Source of the DNA: Microbispora siamensis
GTDB lineage: Bacteria; Actinomycetota; Actinomycetes; Streptosporangiales; Streptosporangiaceae
Reading direction: 5' to 3'
Assembly: GCF_016863095.1 (NCBI RefSeq)
Contig: NZ_BOOF01000034.1
Location: 1 to 64,000 of the forward strand
DNA: 64,000 nt
Shown: in pieces, positions 27,005 through 35,746 of the stretch
Position numbering within the stretch: position 1 is the stretch's first letter
Layout of the letters: each line of letters begins with the position of its first letter
Translations under genes and position numbers: made by a program
The notes under the pieces: generated by a model
Told to the model about the DNA's origin: nothing
Seen by the model: only the letters and a program-made list of their open reading frames with translations
Databases searched by the model: none

Positions 27005-27096
27005 GCCGCAATGGTGGCGCTCCCGTCAGGCGCGGGGTATGCCCGCTTCCGGACACTTGCCGGTCGTGTTTGTTCCCACCTTCGGCAAAGCGGAGG

Positions 27097-27480
27097 TCAC
27101 GACGTGCCGCACGTGGTGGAGCCGGGCAGGAGGTGGCGGTAGCGGGAGACCAGCCGGTAGCCCGCCTCGGCGACCCAGCTCACCGGCGGGGTCAGCATCA
27201 CCCGGCCGGCCGCGCGCCAGGCCGCGCGCGGCTGCAGGGCGAGGAGCAGCGCGACGGCTCGCGCGCCGTGGGCGCGCAGCCCGTCCGGGCCCAGGAGCTG
27301 CACGGAGGCCGCGACCTCCTCGCGGGTCAGGCCCGCCGCGCCGAGGTCGAGGCCCTGCCATGCCCGCACGGCGGGCATGTACGGCAGGAACCGGTGCCCG
27401 GCGTTCACGCACGCCTGGCAGAAGGCGCAGTCGCCGTCGAAGACCAGCAGGACCGGGTGCTCTCCGCTTTCTCCGCCCAT
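27097..27480 (-). CDS. DCC-family (DUF393) thiol-disulfide oxidoreductase-like protein
   Basis: 127 residues. The signature 'LVFDGDCAFCQACVNAG' carries the DxDC and CxxC-like cysteines near residues 16-22, followed by 'VRAWQGLDLGAAGLT' and 'YRLVSRYRHLLPG'. DCC proteins are thioredoxin-like and often sit with membrane or vitamin-K-like systems. The start at 27480 matches the family N terminus; an in-frame ATG at 27513 is an alternative. The next gene upstream is a small membrane protein. Confidence 0.8.
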   Translation of the reverse strand: MGGESGEHPVLLVFDGDCAFCQACVNAGHRFLPYMPAVRAWQGLDLGAAGLTREEVAASVQLLGPDGLRAHGARAVALLLALQPRAAWRAAGRVMLTPPVSWVAEAGYRLVSRYRHLLPGSTTCGTS

Positions 27481-27490
27481 GCCGTCGAAC

Positions 27491-27637
27491 CTACCAATCC
27501 TGGGGCGGATCATTCCGGTCTCGTGGTGGCGGCGCGGGCTGCCGTGACGCGCGCACCACCAGCACGGCGACCACGACCACCGCGACCACGACGCTGAAGA
27601 CGACCGCGAAGACCAGCAGCAGGACGAGTGCACTCAT
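27491..27637 (-). CDS. 48-residue single-TM protein
   Basis: The ATG at 27637 follows GGAAGGGG. The peptide has one valine-rich TM helix ('ALVLLLVFAVVFSVVVAVVV', residues 3-22) and a short basic, Pro/Asp-rich tail. It overlaps cobD by 4 bp (its start lies over the cobD stop), so it is made from the cobD transcript. The function is unknown. Confidence 0.55.
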   Translation of the reverse strand: MSALVLLLVFAVVFSVVVAVVVVAVLVVRASRQPAPPPRDRNDPPQDW

Positions 27638-28590
27638 CGTCGACCCCTTCCGCGGACCAGGCGTGCGGCGACGGCCAGGCCGACCGACGCGTACGACACC
27701 GCGCGCGCCAGCCATACGGACCTGGGGATGTCGGAGACGGCCGGACGGGGGCCGTCGCCCAGCTCCGGGCGGTGCTCGACCCGGCCACCGTAGTCGTTGG
27801 CCCCGCCGAGGCGTACGCCGAGGGCGCCGGCGAAGGCCGCCTCGCAGCGTCCGGAGTTGGGGCTGGGATGGCGGTGCCCGTCCCGCACGAGGACGGCCGC
27901 CGCGCGGCGCGGGGAACCGCCCACCAGGCCGGCGAGGCCCGCCGTGAGCAGGGCCGTCAGCCGGGCCGGCACGTAGTTGGCCACGTCGTCCAGCCGGGCC
28001 GAGGCCCAGCCGAACCTCTCATAGCGCGGTGACCGGTGGCCCACCATCGCGTCCAGTGTGTTCACCGCGCGGTAGCCGAGCAGGCCGGGCACGCCGAAGA
28101 GCGCGCCCCACACGAGCGGGGCGACGACGGCGTCCGAGGTGTTCTCCGCGATGGACTCGACCGTGCCCCGCGCGAGCTCCGCGGCGTCCAGCCCGGACGG
28201 GTCGCGCCCGCACAGGTGCGGAAGGCGTGCGCGGGCGGCGGCCAGGTCGCCGTCATCGAGGGCCCTGGCCATCAGCGCGCCCTCCCTGCCCAGCGTCGTG
28301 CCGCCGAGCACCGCCCAGGTGGCGGCTGCGGTGACCGCGGCCCGCGCGACCGGGCTCGACCGGGTCATCCGCTCGGCGAGCAGCCCCACGCCCGTCGCCG
28401 CGCCGACGCAGACGGTGGTGTAGGCCAGCCCCGCTAACCGCGAATCCCGATATATGCGCTTTTCTAGGGCGGCGGCCCGGCTGCCGAACACCGCGACGGG
28501 ATGGCCCCGCCGGGGATCCCCCACCGCGGCGTCGATCGCGGCCCCGGCGAGCAGCCCCGCCGCCGTGGCACCGTCCATGATCCGGATCAC
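27634..28590 (-). CDS. cobD: Adenosylcobinamide-phosphate synthase
   Basis: 318 residues, multi-pass membrane protein of the CobD/CbiB family. The diagnostic blocks are 'AIDAAVGDPRRGHPVAVFG', 'DPSGLDAAELARGTVESIAENTSDAVVAP' (core VESIAENTSDAVVAP), 'GYRAVNTLDAMVGHRS' and 'SPNSGRCEAAFAGALGVRLGG'. It attaches aminopropanol phosphate to adenosylcobyric acid in B12 synthesis. No other cobalamin gene is in view. Confidence 0.93.
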   Translation of the reverse strand: MIRIMDGATAAGLLAGAAIDAAVGDPRRGHPVAVFGSRAAALEKRIYRDSRLAGLAYTTVCVGAATGVGLLAERMTRSSPVARAAVTAAATWAVLGGTTLGREGALMARALDDGDLAAARARLPHLCGRDPSGLDAAELARGTVESIAENTSDAVVAPLVWGALFGVPGLLGYRAVNTLDAMVGHRSPRYERFGWASARLDDVANYVPARLTALLTAGLAGLVGGSPRRAAAVLVRDGHRHPSPNSGRCEAAFAGALGVRLGGANDYGGRVEHRPELGDGPRPAVSDIPRSVWLARAVSYASVGLAVAARLVRGRGRR

Positions 28591-28620
28591 GCAGGCATTC
28601 TGCCGTACGTGCCCCGTTTG

Positions 28621-29439
28621 TCACGAGATGGGATCGTCGCCGAGGAGGTGGCGCTGGATCGCGTCCTCGTTGGCGTCGAGCCAGGCGGCGGCGCGTCTGA
28701 TCCGTCCGCCCGCGCCGCCGTCCCACATGCGCGCCCAGCCGCCGCCGAGCGTCCTGGCCCGGTCGCGCATGAGCGCGTAGGAGCGGCCGAACCGCACTCT
28801 GGCCGTCTCCACCAGCATGAGCCGGTCCCGCGCCGGCAGGCCGTACGCGTCGCAGAACAGCCGCACGCGGGCCGCCGCGTCCAGGGACCGCTGCAGCGGA
28901 TCGCGGTCCAGCGGATCGGCGAGCGGGGCCCAGTGCCGCAACGTGGTGACCACGTCGAACAGCCGCGTCGTCGGCCTGGCCAGGTCGAAGTCGATCAGCG
29001 CGTACGGCAGGAGCCCCGCGCCGGGCCGCTCGCGGAAGACGACGTTGGCCGGGGTGACGTCGCAGTGGCCCACGAGCTCGGCGGGGCCCTCCGGCGCCGA
29101 GCCGTTCTCCCATACGGCGCCGGGAGGCGGGCTGAACGAGGCCGCCGCGTCGTGGAAGCGCCGCAGCAGCCGGGCCAGCGTGGTCAGCGCCTCCTCGCTC
29201 ACCGCGTACGCAGGCAGGGGGTGTGCGGGCACCACGCCCTCGACGTACGTGAGGATCGCCCTGCCCCGCTCGTCGATCCCGAGAACCCTCGGCGCCCGGT
29301 CGAACCCGGCGGACTCCAGGTGCCGCAGCAGCGCGTGGACCGACGGCGACGAGGGCCGCATCGGCCGCCGTACGGTCGCGCCCACCCGTACGACCCCCTC
29401 GGAGACATCTCCGACGAGTGGGATCTCGCGTACGGACAT
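28621..29439 (-). CDS. Aminoglycoside phosphotransferase-fold protein
   Basis: About 272 residues with the APH/choline kinase layout: 'ILTYVEGVVP' (hinge), Brenner motif 'LVGHCDVTPANVVFRE' (catalytic HCDVTPANVV instead of HxDxxxxN; His, Asp and Asn present) and 'LIDFDLARPTTRLFDVV' (DFD metal site). Such proteins phosphorylate small hydroxylated molecules. ATGs at 29439 and 29466 are both possible; neither has a strong ribosome-binding site. It precedes the tRNA-Arg insertion site by 242 bp of quiet sequence. Confidence 0.8.
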   Translation of the reverse strand: MSVREIPLVGDVSEGVVRVGATVRRPMRPSSPSVHALLRHLESAGFDRAPRVLGIDERGRAILTYVEGVVPAHPLPAYAVSEEALTTLARLLRRFHDAAASFSPPPGAVWENGSAPEGPAELVGHCDVTPANVVFRERPGAGLLPYALIDFDLARPTTRLFDVVTTLRHWAPLADPLDRDPLQRSLDAAARVRLFCDAYGLPARDRLMLVETARVRFGRSYALMRDRARTLGGGWARMWDGGAGGRIRRAAAWLDANEDAIQRHLLGDDPIS

Positions 29440-29681
29440 GGCGATGCAGTGTAGCCGCGAGATCACCCGACCGCAGTCGGGCAGGCGAGTTCCCTTCGTG
29501 CCTGCCCCTGTGCGCGAGGGCGTCCCCGATGTTCACGCTGAGCAGCGTCGGCGCTGGGCCGGCCGGCCATCCCTGACGAGCACCGCCACCAGGCTCGAAG
29601 GCCCGCCGGAGGGGTGGTCCGGCCCATGTCCGGGAAACCGGGTGTGTACCCGGTCCCCGGATCATGCAGAATTAGGCACGA

Positions 29682-29755
29682 GCGCCCTTAGCTCAGCTGG
29701 ATAGAGCATCGGACTTCTAATCCGACGGTCGGGGGTTCGAATCCCTCAGGGCGCG
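29682..29755 (+). tRNA. tRNA-Arg(TCT)
   Basis: The 74-nt cloverleaf has a 7-bp acceptor stem (GCGCCCT / AGGGCGC), D arm (AGCTCAGCTGGATAGAGC), anticodon stem TCGGA/TCCGA with loop CTTCTAA (anticodon TCT), and T arm GGGGG-TTCGAAT-CCCTC. CCA is not encoded. Its 3' half doubles as the attachment site of the integrated element. Confidence 0.95.
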
Positions 29756-29759
29756 CTCC
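29713..29759 (+). repeat. attL: 47-bp direct repeat in tRNA-Arg
   Basis: Identical to 44871-44917. It spans from the anticodon loop through the 3' end of the tRNA plus 4 bases, so integration restores the tRNA gene. Confidence 0.95.
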
Positions 29760-29953
29760 TCTCATCAGCCCATCTCCCCTCTGAGCTGGGCTTTCACATG
29801 ATCGGGCTCTCGCCGAGGATGCAGCCGGACGCCACCAGATGCAGCCCCAGGCGGCCACTCCCGGAATATATCCGGAATGATCTTGGCCACGTTTCCGCAG
29901 GTCGCCAGGCGGATTCCGCCAACTTCCGGAATGATTCCGAGCCTCCCGGAACA

Positions 29954-29991
29954 CGCCGAAGGGCCTCGGCATGGACCGAGACCCTTCGGCG
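29954..29991 (-). terminator. Terminator of the integrase gene
   Basis: CGCCGAAGGGcCTCGG pairs with CCGAGaCCCTTCGGCG around a 6-nt loop, 19 bp after the integrase stop. A shortened copy of the same hairpin occurs at about 45095-45130 beyond attR. Confidence 0.75.
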
Positions 29992-30009
29992 ATGCGTGCT
30001 CGTGTCGCC

Positions 30010-31392
30010 TCATCCGGTGAGAGCTTCCATGATCCGCTGGTTGGCGACGTCGCGTTGTCCGTCGATGCACTTGGCGTAGACCCTGAGCATCACGTCCACC
30101 CCGTGGCCGGCCCGCTCGGCGGCTTCCGGTGCGTGGACCCCTGCGTTGAGCCACAACGAGACGGCCGCGTGGCGCAGGTCGTACGGCCGAGCGGCCAGGG
30201 GCGAGGCGACCTGCTCGGGTGTGAAGGCGTAGCTCCGTGCCTCTTTCCAGACCTTCGAGTAGGCCGAGCCGGAGATGAGACCACCCGTCCTCGTACGGAA
30301 GAGCCGTCCGTCGTCGCCGACGCCGTGCCGCTCGATGTGCTCGCGGAGGATGGCGACCAGTTCGGGCGGGATCGGTACCTGCCGCGTGTCCTTCTCGCTG
30401 CGGTGCTTGAGCCCGCGATCGTCGTGGGTCTTGCCCGAGTCGGTGAAGCGCTTGTTGCTCTGCGGCTTGGTCTTCTCCAGGGTGAGCAGGCCCCAGCCGG
30501 ATTCGGGAAGATGGCAGTCCTTCTCACGCAGCCCGGCCGCCTCAGCCGGACGCAGGCCGCCGAAGTACATGCAGGCGAACATCGCGGCCAGCATCGGCCC
30601 CCGCGTCCGGCCGCAGTAGGTCACGGCCGTCAGCAGCTCACGCGCCTGGGCGGGATTCACCACCGCCCGCCGATCGATCTCATCCGTCGACTTGGGACGG
30701 CGTAGCTTCACCCGGTCGAGTGGATTTGCCGAAAGCTCTTCCAGCTCTACGGCGTAGTCCAGGGCGTGATGGAACACGGCCCGCTTGCGCCGGTAGGTCG
30801 AGGCCGCCGCCGCGGAGCCGTCGAGGAGGAGCGCGAGCGCCTCCAGGGCCGCCCGTGCATGCTTGGCGTCCTCCAAGGCAGTGAGAGGCAACGAAGCCGC
30901 TTCCAGCCAGCGCAGCGCGCCCGCGATCTCAGGTGTAGGAGCCGGACGACGGTCGGCCGGCACGAACGCGAACTCTCGGAGAGCGCGCCGCAGAGTCTCG
31001 TCATCGGGGCGGCCCGGCCGGTCGCTGGTGAGCACGGGCGTGACGTTGGACAGCGCATCTGTCATGCCCTCCCGGCTCTTGGCCGCCGAGTGAGGCCAGC
31101 GGGTCTCGACGTAGGCGACGGCGAAGGCGAACCACGTGCGAGCGTTCTTCGCCTTGACCATGGATTCGGGGAGCCCGGTCTCAAGGTCGAAAGCTTCCCC
31201 GCGCTTGGCGGCCTGCCGCAGGTCCGACAGGTAGCTTTCGGCCAGGCCCTTCGTGCGGAACGTCGAGGACTTCTCGCGGGTGTCCACTGTCCACCGCACG
31301 GTGTGCGAGACGACCCGCTTCGGCTTCCCCGGCCCCTGGGAAGTCTTGTTCGCGCGGATCTCCCAGAACTTCACGTTGTAGGTCGGGTTCAC
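30010..31392 (-). CDS. int: Tyrosine recombinase, AICE integrase
   Basis: 460 residues from a GTG that overlaps the excisionase stop (GTGA). The catalytic domain shows the first Arg in 'MYFGGLRPAEAAGLR', the second box in 'RPYDLRHAAVSLWLNAGV' (L-R-H in place of H-x-x-R, with R and H) and the nucleophile Tyr in 'MLRVYAKCIDG'. The N terminus has an AP2-like/SAM-like core-binding region. It integrates the element into tRNA-Arg; the close relation to the decayed integrase at 45684-45773 is visible at the C terminus (CIDGQRDVANQ versus GIDGQREIANQ). Confidence 0.93.
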   Translation of the reverse strand: MNPTYNVKFWEIRANKTSQGPGKPKRVVSHTVRWTVDTREKSSTFRTKGLAESYLSDLRQAAKRGEAFDLETGLPESMVKAKNARTWFAFAVAYVETRWPHSAAKSREGMTDALSNVTPVLTSDRPGRPDDETLRRALREFAFVPADRRPAPTPEIAGALRWLEAASLPLTALEDAKHARAALEALALLLDGSAAAASTYRRKRAVFHHALDYAVELEELSANPLDRVKLRRPKSTDEIDRRAVVNPAQARELLTAVTYCGRTRGPMLAAMFACMYFGGLRPAEAAGLREKDCHLPESGWGLLTLEKTKPQSNKRFTDSGKTHDDRGLKHRSEKDTRQVPIPPELVAILREHIERHGVGDDGRLFRTRTGGLISGSAYSKVWKEARSYAFTPEQVASPLAARPYDLRHAAVSLWLNAGVHAPEAAERAGHGVDVMLRVYAKCIDGQRDVANQRIMEALTG

Positions 31393-31577
31393 GCCGCCTC
31401 CCGGAGGCTTTCCAACCAGGCGGTGAACTCGCTGCGGTAGATGCGGATCTCGCCGTTGGGGAGCTTGAAGCCCTGGGGTGCCTTGCCGATCTCGCGCCAG
31501 CGGTAGAAGGTGCGGACGGACACGCCGAGTTCGTCGAGGATCTCGGGGACCGTCATCAGCTTGTCGTCCTTTCTCAT
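31389..31577 (-). CDS. xis: Excisionase (MerR/AlpA-like HTH)
   Basis: 62 residues: 'LMTVPEILDELGVSVRTFYR' and 'WREIGKAPQGFKLPNGEIRI', 'YRSEFTAWLESL', the winged-helix excisionase seen before int in pSAM2-type elements. It overlaps int and repSA by 4 bp on each side, so int, xis and repSA form one transcript. Confidence 0.9.
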   Translation of the reverse strand: MRKDDKLMTVPEILDELGVSVRTFYRWREIGKAPQGFKLPNGEIRIYRSEFTAWLESLREAA

Positions 31578-33190
31578 GCCGCCCTCCCTTCAGTTGCCGA
31601 AAGAACTTGTCCGTCTGCCGCGGCCTGGAGCCGGTCGAGGTGGTTGCGCCAGCGCTGGCGTTGGTGGACCGAGCGCAGAAGCCGGACGCCGATGGGGGCC
31701 AACTCGGGATCACCCGGCTTGACGGGCTTCCAGACGTAGCGGTGGGGATCGACCGGCTCGTCTTCGACGCCGAGCGCTTCGAGCACCCACGTGCGGCGGT
31801 CCTGCTTGTGCTCGGTCAGGGTCTTGTTCGACCACTTCCGCGAGACGAGCACGCGCCGCCCCGCGTAGCCGAGGTGATCGGGCTTGTGCGCCTTGCCCCT
31901 GCACCGGCCCGGAGCCATCCCCCGCTTGGCGCCCTTGGGCTGCACCCCGTAGCGCAGCCAGTTCGGGCAGGTCGGCGAGCATGGCTCGAACCGCAGCGCT
32001 TCCAGCAGCCGTTCGGCGTGGGCCTTGCGGCGTGGGTCGTCGGTGCCGAGCGCGTCACCGAGGCTCTTTGTCAGGTACTTCGAGAGGTACTGGATGAGCT
32101 GGTCAGCGTCGGGTGTACCGGCAAGCACGCTCTGAATGTCGAGCTGGTCGCCGAAGCGGAGCACGTGCAGGGGTTCGGCGTCTTCGTCCTGGTCGAGCCG
32201 GTCGAGGGCCTGTTCCCAGGTCGGCAGCACTTCCCCCGTGGTCGGGTCGAGGTAGCCGGCCCCGTCCTCCCAGACCGGCAGGTGGTCCCCCTCGAAACGA
32301 ACGTCATCGGCCGGAGGCCACCACACCTGGTGATACGTGGCCGCGATGATCTGCCGCAGCTCCGCACGGGGCAGGGTGCCGCGGATTGCCATATGCAGGT
32401 GCGGAGCGAGCCGCTTCTGAGGCTCGACGGTGGCGAAGTACTGCACGTCATACCCGGCGACCCGGCGGAGGTTCTGCACGAAGCGGTCGACGAGCTTGGA
32501 GAAGTGCAGCGCATCCCGGGCCGCCCGGCCGTAGTCGTACCGGTCAGGGTCAAGGGGAGCACCCTCCAGCACCCGGCCATACGACGGCAGGGTGAGCGTG
32601 ACGAACATCGACGGCCGGTAGACCTTGCCGTCCGAGCCGGTGAAGGTCCGCCCGAGCGTGGTCTTGGTCATCTGCCGCTTGGGCAGGTCCGGGGCGTCCT
32701 GCCGCCGCTTCGTGGACCGCGTGCGCTTGCCGGAGGTGCGGCCGAGGACGTTGCCGCGCATCCCGGCCCGGTTGATCTCCTCGTCCAGGTCCTCGATCGC
32801 GGCGTCCAGGTCGGTGGTGTCGCCGCCGGCCTTTTCCACCTCGTCCCGCCACGCCTGGGCGTCGGCCCGCAGCTCCACGAGGTGACGCTGATACTCGTCG
32901 GCGTTGTTGGGCAGGTTGACGGGCTCGTGGTCGAGGTGCCAGCCCTCCCGGCACTGCGCCCGCCGAAGCTGCCGATTGCGCTTGGCGCACGGCGGGCACT
33001 TGCTCTCCAGCGTGGCGCCGCACGGGACGTCGATGACTTCGGTCTGTCCGGTGAGGATGTCCTGTCGCCGGAGCGGGACCGGGCGGATGCACACCCCGTA
33101 CTGCTTGGCGATCTCCTCGACGACGTCCCGGGCCAGTGGCATCGCCATGCGGACAGCGCGAGGGGTGGCCCTGTCGTTCGTGACTGTCAC
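31574..33190 (-). CDS. repSA: RepSA-like rolling-circle replication initiator
   Basis: 538 residues. A Cys-rich motif (CPPCAKRNRQLRRAQC, residues 65-80) may bind zinc. The HUH-type metal site is 'PHLHMAIRG' (H264, H266) and candidate Tyr nucleophiles occur in 'QLIQYLSKYLTKSLGD'. The protein is typical of the RepSA family that allows pSAM2-like elements to replicate after excision. It overlaps the next small gene by 4 bp. Confidence 0.9.
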   Translation of the reverse strand: MTVTNDRATPRAVRMAMPLARDVVEEIAKQYGVCIRPVPLRRQDILTGQTEVIDVPCGATLESKCPPCAKRNRQLRRAQCREGWHLDHEPVNLPNNADEYQRHLVELRADAQAWRDEVEKAGGDTTDLDAAIEDLDEEINRAGMRGNVLGRTSGKRTRSTKRRQDAPDLPKRQMTKTTLGRTFTGSDGKVYRPSMFVTLTLPSYGRVLEGAPLDPDRYDYGRAARDALHFSKLVDRFVQNLRRVAGYDVQYFATVEPQKRLAPHLHMAIRGTLPRAELRQIIAATYHQVWWPPADDVRFEGDHLPVWEDGAGYLDPTTGEVLPTWEQALDRLDQDEDAEPLHVLRFGDQLDIQSVLAGTPDADQLIQYLSKYLTKSLGDALGTDDPRRKAHAERLLEALRFEPCSPTCPNWLRYGVQPKGAKRGMAPGRCRGKAHKPDHLGYAGRRVLVSRKWSNKTLTEHKQDRRTWVLEALGVEDEPVDPHRYVWKPVKPGDPELAPIGVRLLRSVHQRQRWRNHLDRLQAAADGQVLSATEGRAA

Positions 33191-33348
33191 TGATCACCGC
33201 CGGAGGGCTCGAAGATCACGGTTGCCTTCTCGCCGCACTCGCGGCACTCGATGACGCCCCGGACCGGGTAGAGCCACAGCGCGTTGCGGGTGCCGCAGGC
33301 CGCGCAGGTGAGCTCGTCGAGGAGGTGGGAGATTTCAACCACGGGCAT
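33187..33348 (-). CDS. 53-residue zinc-ribbon protein
   Basis: The ATG at 33348 lies inside the 3' end of traB (12-bp overlap). Two CxxC knuckles are present: 'CAACGTRNALW' and 'IECRECGEKATV'. Small zinc-ribbon proteins at this place, between traB and repSA, are common in these elements; the function is unknown. It ends in a 4-bp overlap with repSA. Confidence 0.7.
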   Translation of the reverse strand: MPVVEISHLLDELTCAACGTRNALWLYPVRGVIECRECGEKATVIFEPSGGDQ

Positions 33349-34774
33349 GCGCCCCCGCCCTGCCAGCCGAGAAGGTAGCGACCATGGCGCGGATGTCCTC
33401 GTCGGAGACGTAGGCCGCGCGCACGCGGATCGGGTCGGGTGAGGTTTCCAGCCGGACGTAGCCGACGCCCGCGCCGAGTTCGGGGACCGGTGAGATGCGG
33501 TCAGCGAGGGCACCCCGGTCGCGTGCGCCGTCGCCGAGGACCATGTCCACCTGTTCGCTCTCGTCGAGTCGCAAAGCGATCTTGTCGGGGAACAGGTTGC
33601 GGATGTTCATGACCTCCTTGCGGGGGTCCTGGAGCGCGGCCATGACGCCGACCCCGACGGCGCGGCCTTGGGTGGTGAGCGTGGCGAGGGCCGCTTTGGT
33701 CCGCTCGCGGAGGCCCTTGTCGGACTGGTAGGCGGTCAGGAAGGCGACCTCGTCGACGACGACCAGGACGAAGGGGTCGGCCACGTTGGGTGTGTGGGAG
33801 CGCTGGTTGCCGCCGAACCGGTCGGCCCGCTCCTGCATCACCGAGACGGCGGCCTCCAGCAGGTCGGCGCATTCGGCGGGGGTGGCGGCGTAGCGGGTGC
33901 CGAACAGCGCCCGGCCGAAGGACAGCTCCATCCGCTTGGGGTCGAGCGCCCAGACCTGCACCAGGCCCGCCCGCATCGCGGGGAGCAGACCGCGAATGGC
34001 GCTCCACAGGTAGGAGCCTTTGCCCGCGCCGGTCGCGCCTGCGATCAGGACATGTGTGCCGTGGACCTTGAGCCGGTACGGTGTGCCGTCCTCGCACCGG
34101 CCGATCTCGACCGGCCCCACCGAGGCAACCTCGGGGATGGGCACAGCCGGCAACGGCTCGGCGAGGGGGTCATGCCGGGGCAGGGTCAGCACGAGGCGAC
34201 CGGCGCGGGCGATCGACACCCGGCAGCTTCGGGCACCGAAGCCGTGCGCGAGGTGATCGGCGCGGTCGGTCCAGTCCTTGACCGCCTGCCCGTTCAGCAT
34301 CTTCACGTTGACCAGGTCGGCCCACGAGGTGCACCGGACTTTGACCAGGCGGGGCAGGTAGTCACGGCCGCGCAGGTGCCGACCGAGCCCGGAGACGATC
34401 ATCACCGGTTGCCAGTGCCGCCGGTAGACCCAGACCAGGCGCCACCAGGCCAGCAGCGGCCAGCCGACGACGCGCAGGAAGGAGTCCCGTTCCAGCAGCA
34501 CCCATGACAGGCCCATCGCGGGCAGGAACCCGGCCAGGATCACGGCCATGCGCCAGCCGTAGGTCAGGGTGACCACGGCCGGAGCTGCTGCGGCGGTGCA
34601 GGCGATCGGGTGCCGCCACAGCGTCCGGACGAGCCTGCGTAGCAGGCGGGCCAGCCAGATCACGATGGTGACGATCGCGGGGGTTCGCATGACGGCCGGG
34701 CGGAAGACGACGGCCGTGTCTGGGGTGGTGGAGATGAGGTTTCGTGCCTCGTCTCCGGACAGTCTTCTCAGCAT
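33335..34774 (-). CDS. traB: TraB-like FtsK/SpoIIIE DNA translocase
   Basis: 479 residues. Two or more TM helices lie between residues 30 and 115, followed by the ATPase motor: Walker A 'GATGAGKGS' (246-254) and Walker B 'FVLVVVDEVAFL' (335-346), with 'TLTTQGRAVGVGVMAALQDP' typical of SpoIIIE. TraB hexamers move double-stranded DNA between mycelial cells without a relaxase. None of the other genes resembles a relaxase, in line with this mode. Confidence 0.9.
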   Translation of the reverse strand: MLRRLSGDEARNLISTTPDTAVVFRPAVMRTPAIVTIVIWLARLLRRLVRTLWRHPIACTAAAAPAVVTLTYGWRMAVILAGFLPAMGLSWVLLERDSFLRVVGWPLLAWWRLVWVYRRHWQPVMIVSGLGRHLRGRDYLPRLVKVRCTSWADLVNVKMLNGQAVKDWTDRADHLAHGFGARSCRVSIARAGRLVLTLPRHDPLAEPLPAVPIPEVASVGPVEIGRCEDGTPYRLKVHGTHVLIAGATGAGKGSYLWSAIRGLLPAMRAGLVQVWALDPKRMELSFGRALFGTRYAATPAECADLLEAAVSVMQERADRFGGNQRSHTPNVADPFVLVVVDEVAFLTAYQSDKGLRERTKAALATLTTQGRAVGVGVMAALQDPRKEVMNIRNLFPDKIALRLDESEQVDMVLGDGARDRGALADRISPVPELGAGVGYVRLETSPDPIRVRAAYVSDEDIRAMVATFSAGRAGAHARG

Positions 34775-34818
34775 TAGGCTGGAGTCCTCTCAAGCATTGG
34801 AGTGCGTGGGAGATCCGA

Positions 34819-34852
34819 GGGGCCGCCGGAAGTTGCCGCTTCCAGCGGCCCC
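34819..34852 (-). terminator. Hairpin between the SCO3933 gene group and traB
   Basis: GGGGCCGCCGGAAG and CTTCCAGCGGCCCC form an imperfect 14-bp stem with a 6-nt loop, 45 bp upstream of the traB start. It may end or attenuate the upstream transcript. Confidence 0.6.
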
Positions 34853-34861
34853 GCTTGCGTG

Positions 34862-35191
34862 TCAGGCCGCCGAACCGTCGACGCCGGGAAGGGCGAGCTG
34901 GTCGGAGTCGGCCTGCTGCTGCTCGATCAGGCGCTCGCAGCCGGCGAGGTAGTGGGATGCGGCCTGGACGATCTGCCGGGCGATCTCGACGTCCCGGGGG
35001 GTGACCGGCCCGGCCGCGGTGGTCGAGACGGTCACGTCCACACTCGGGCTGGTAATGGCGAAGTAGGGCCGCCCGGAGTCCAGCACCGAGGCCCCGGCCC
35101 GCAGCTCGGGCGAGTAGAACGAGATGCCGACGTTGGCCGGGTTGCCGGGGCTGAGCGAGAGCGTGACGTAGGTGTAGGGGTCGCGGAGCAT
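34862..35191 (-). CDS. AICE-associated hypothetical protein, 109 residues
   Basis: It overlaps the previous gene by one base. 'YVTLSLSPGNPANVGISFYSPELRAG' suggests a beta-sheet domain and 'VEIARQIVQAASHYLAGCERLIEQQQ' a C-terminal helix. Proteins of this pattern are typical beside the SCO3933-type gene in actinomycete elements. Function unknown. Confidence 0.65.
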   Translation of the reverse strand: MLRDPYTYVTLSLSPGNPANVGISFYSPELRAGASVLDSGRPYFAITSPSVDVTVSTTAAGPVTPRDVEIARQIVQAASHYLAGCERLIEQQQADSDQLALPGVDGSAA

Positions 35192-35622
35192 CAGGCCGCC
35201 ACCTCCTTACCGGCCGCGCCGGTCTGCTTGGTCGAGGCGGCCCCGGCGCGGGGAGCGCGCATGCTCCTCGCTCGCAGGGAGTAGGCCAGGCGTCCGGTGG
35301 TCTGGTGGACGTACGGCGTGACCGTCATCCCCTCGAACTCGACCGGCGTAATGGGCAGGCCCGGGGTGGGGGTCGGCGGGACCGGCTGCACCGGCGCGAT
35401 GATCTTCACCGCGACCGTCTTCTGGGCGAGCTTGGCGGCCGGGTCGGCGTCCATGACGGCGACCTGCCAGACCAGTTCCCCGGTGGTCTTGTCCTTGGCG
35501 AACACGGTGCGCCCGCCGGTCGAGGCGGTGAAGTCCTTGACCTGCTCCACCTCCCCCACGAGGTAGCAGCCGTGCGGGAAGACGTGCTCGAAGGCGATCG
35601 GGATGGGTCCTTGGATGGCCAT
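35191..35622 (-). CDS. SCO3933-family regulatory protein (Pra-like)
   Basis: 143 residues from ATG 35622. The block 'IPIAFEHVFPHGCYLVGEVE' followed by 'VKDFTAS', 'ELVWQVAVMDADP' and 'VEFEGMTVTPYV' identifies the family, often annotated as activator of replication, integration and excision of pSAM2-like elements. The region upstream carries two operator-like sites (35669-35719) for the KorSA-like repressor, so its expression likely decides between dormancy and excision. Confidence 0.8.
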   Translation of the reverse strand: MAIQGPIPIAFEHVFPHGCYLVGEVEQVKDFTASTGGRTVFAKDKTTGELVWQVAVMDADPAAKLAQKTVAVKIIAPVQPVPPTPTPGLPITPVEFEGMTVTPYVHQTTGRLAYSLRARSMRAPRAGAASTKQTGAAGKEVAA

Positions 35623-35668
35623 GTGCGTGATTCCTTTTGCTCGGGACGAGCAGCTCATGCGCTCGTCC

Positions 35669-35719
35669 ACTTGTCCGATTGAGTTCTACTGTAAGCCTTG
35701 CCCACTCGTCCGCACAAGT
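35669..35719. promoter_or_regulatory. Two KorSA-type operator-like sites
   Basis: ACTTGTCCGATTGAGT (35669-35684) and ACTCGTCCGCACAAGT (35704-35719) share the pattern ACT-N-GTC-N-G-N-A-N2-AGT, with arms ACTNGT / ACAAGT. They lie 35 bp apart before the SCO3933-family gene. Confidence 0.55.
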
Positions 35720-35746
35720 AACCGAGCGAGACGAGCGGGGTAAGAC

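Noticed and set aside
33335-34774. Chromosomal FtsK
   Set aside because: Too short, lacks the gamma domain and lies in the element beside repSA, so it is a TraB-type translocase.
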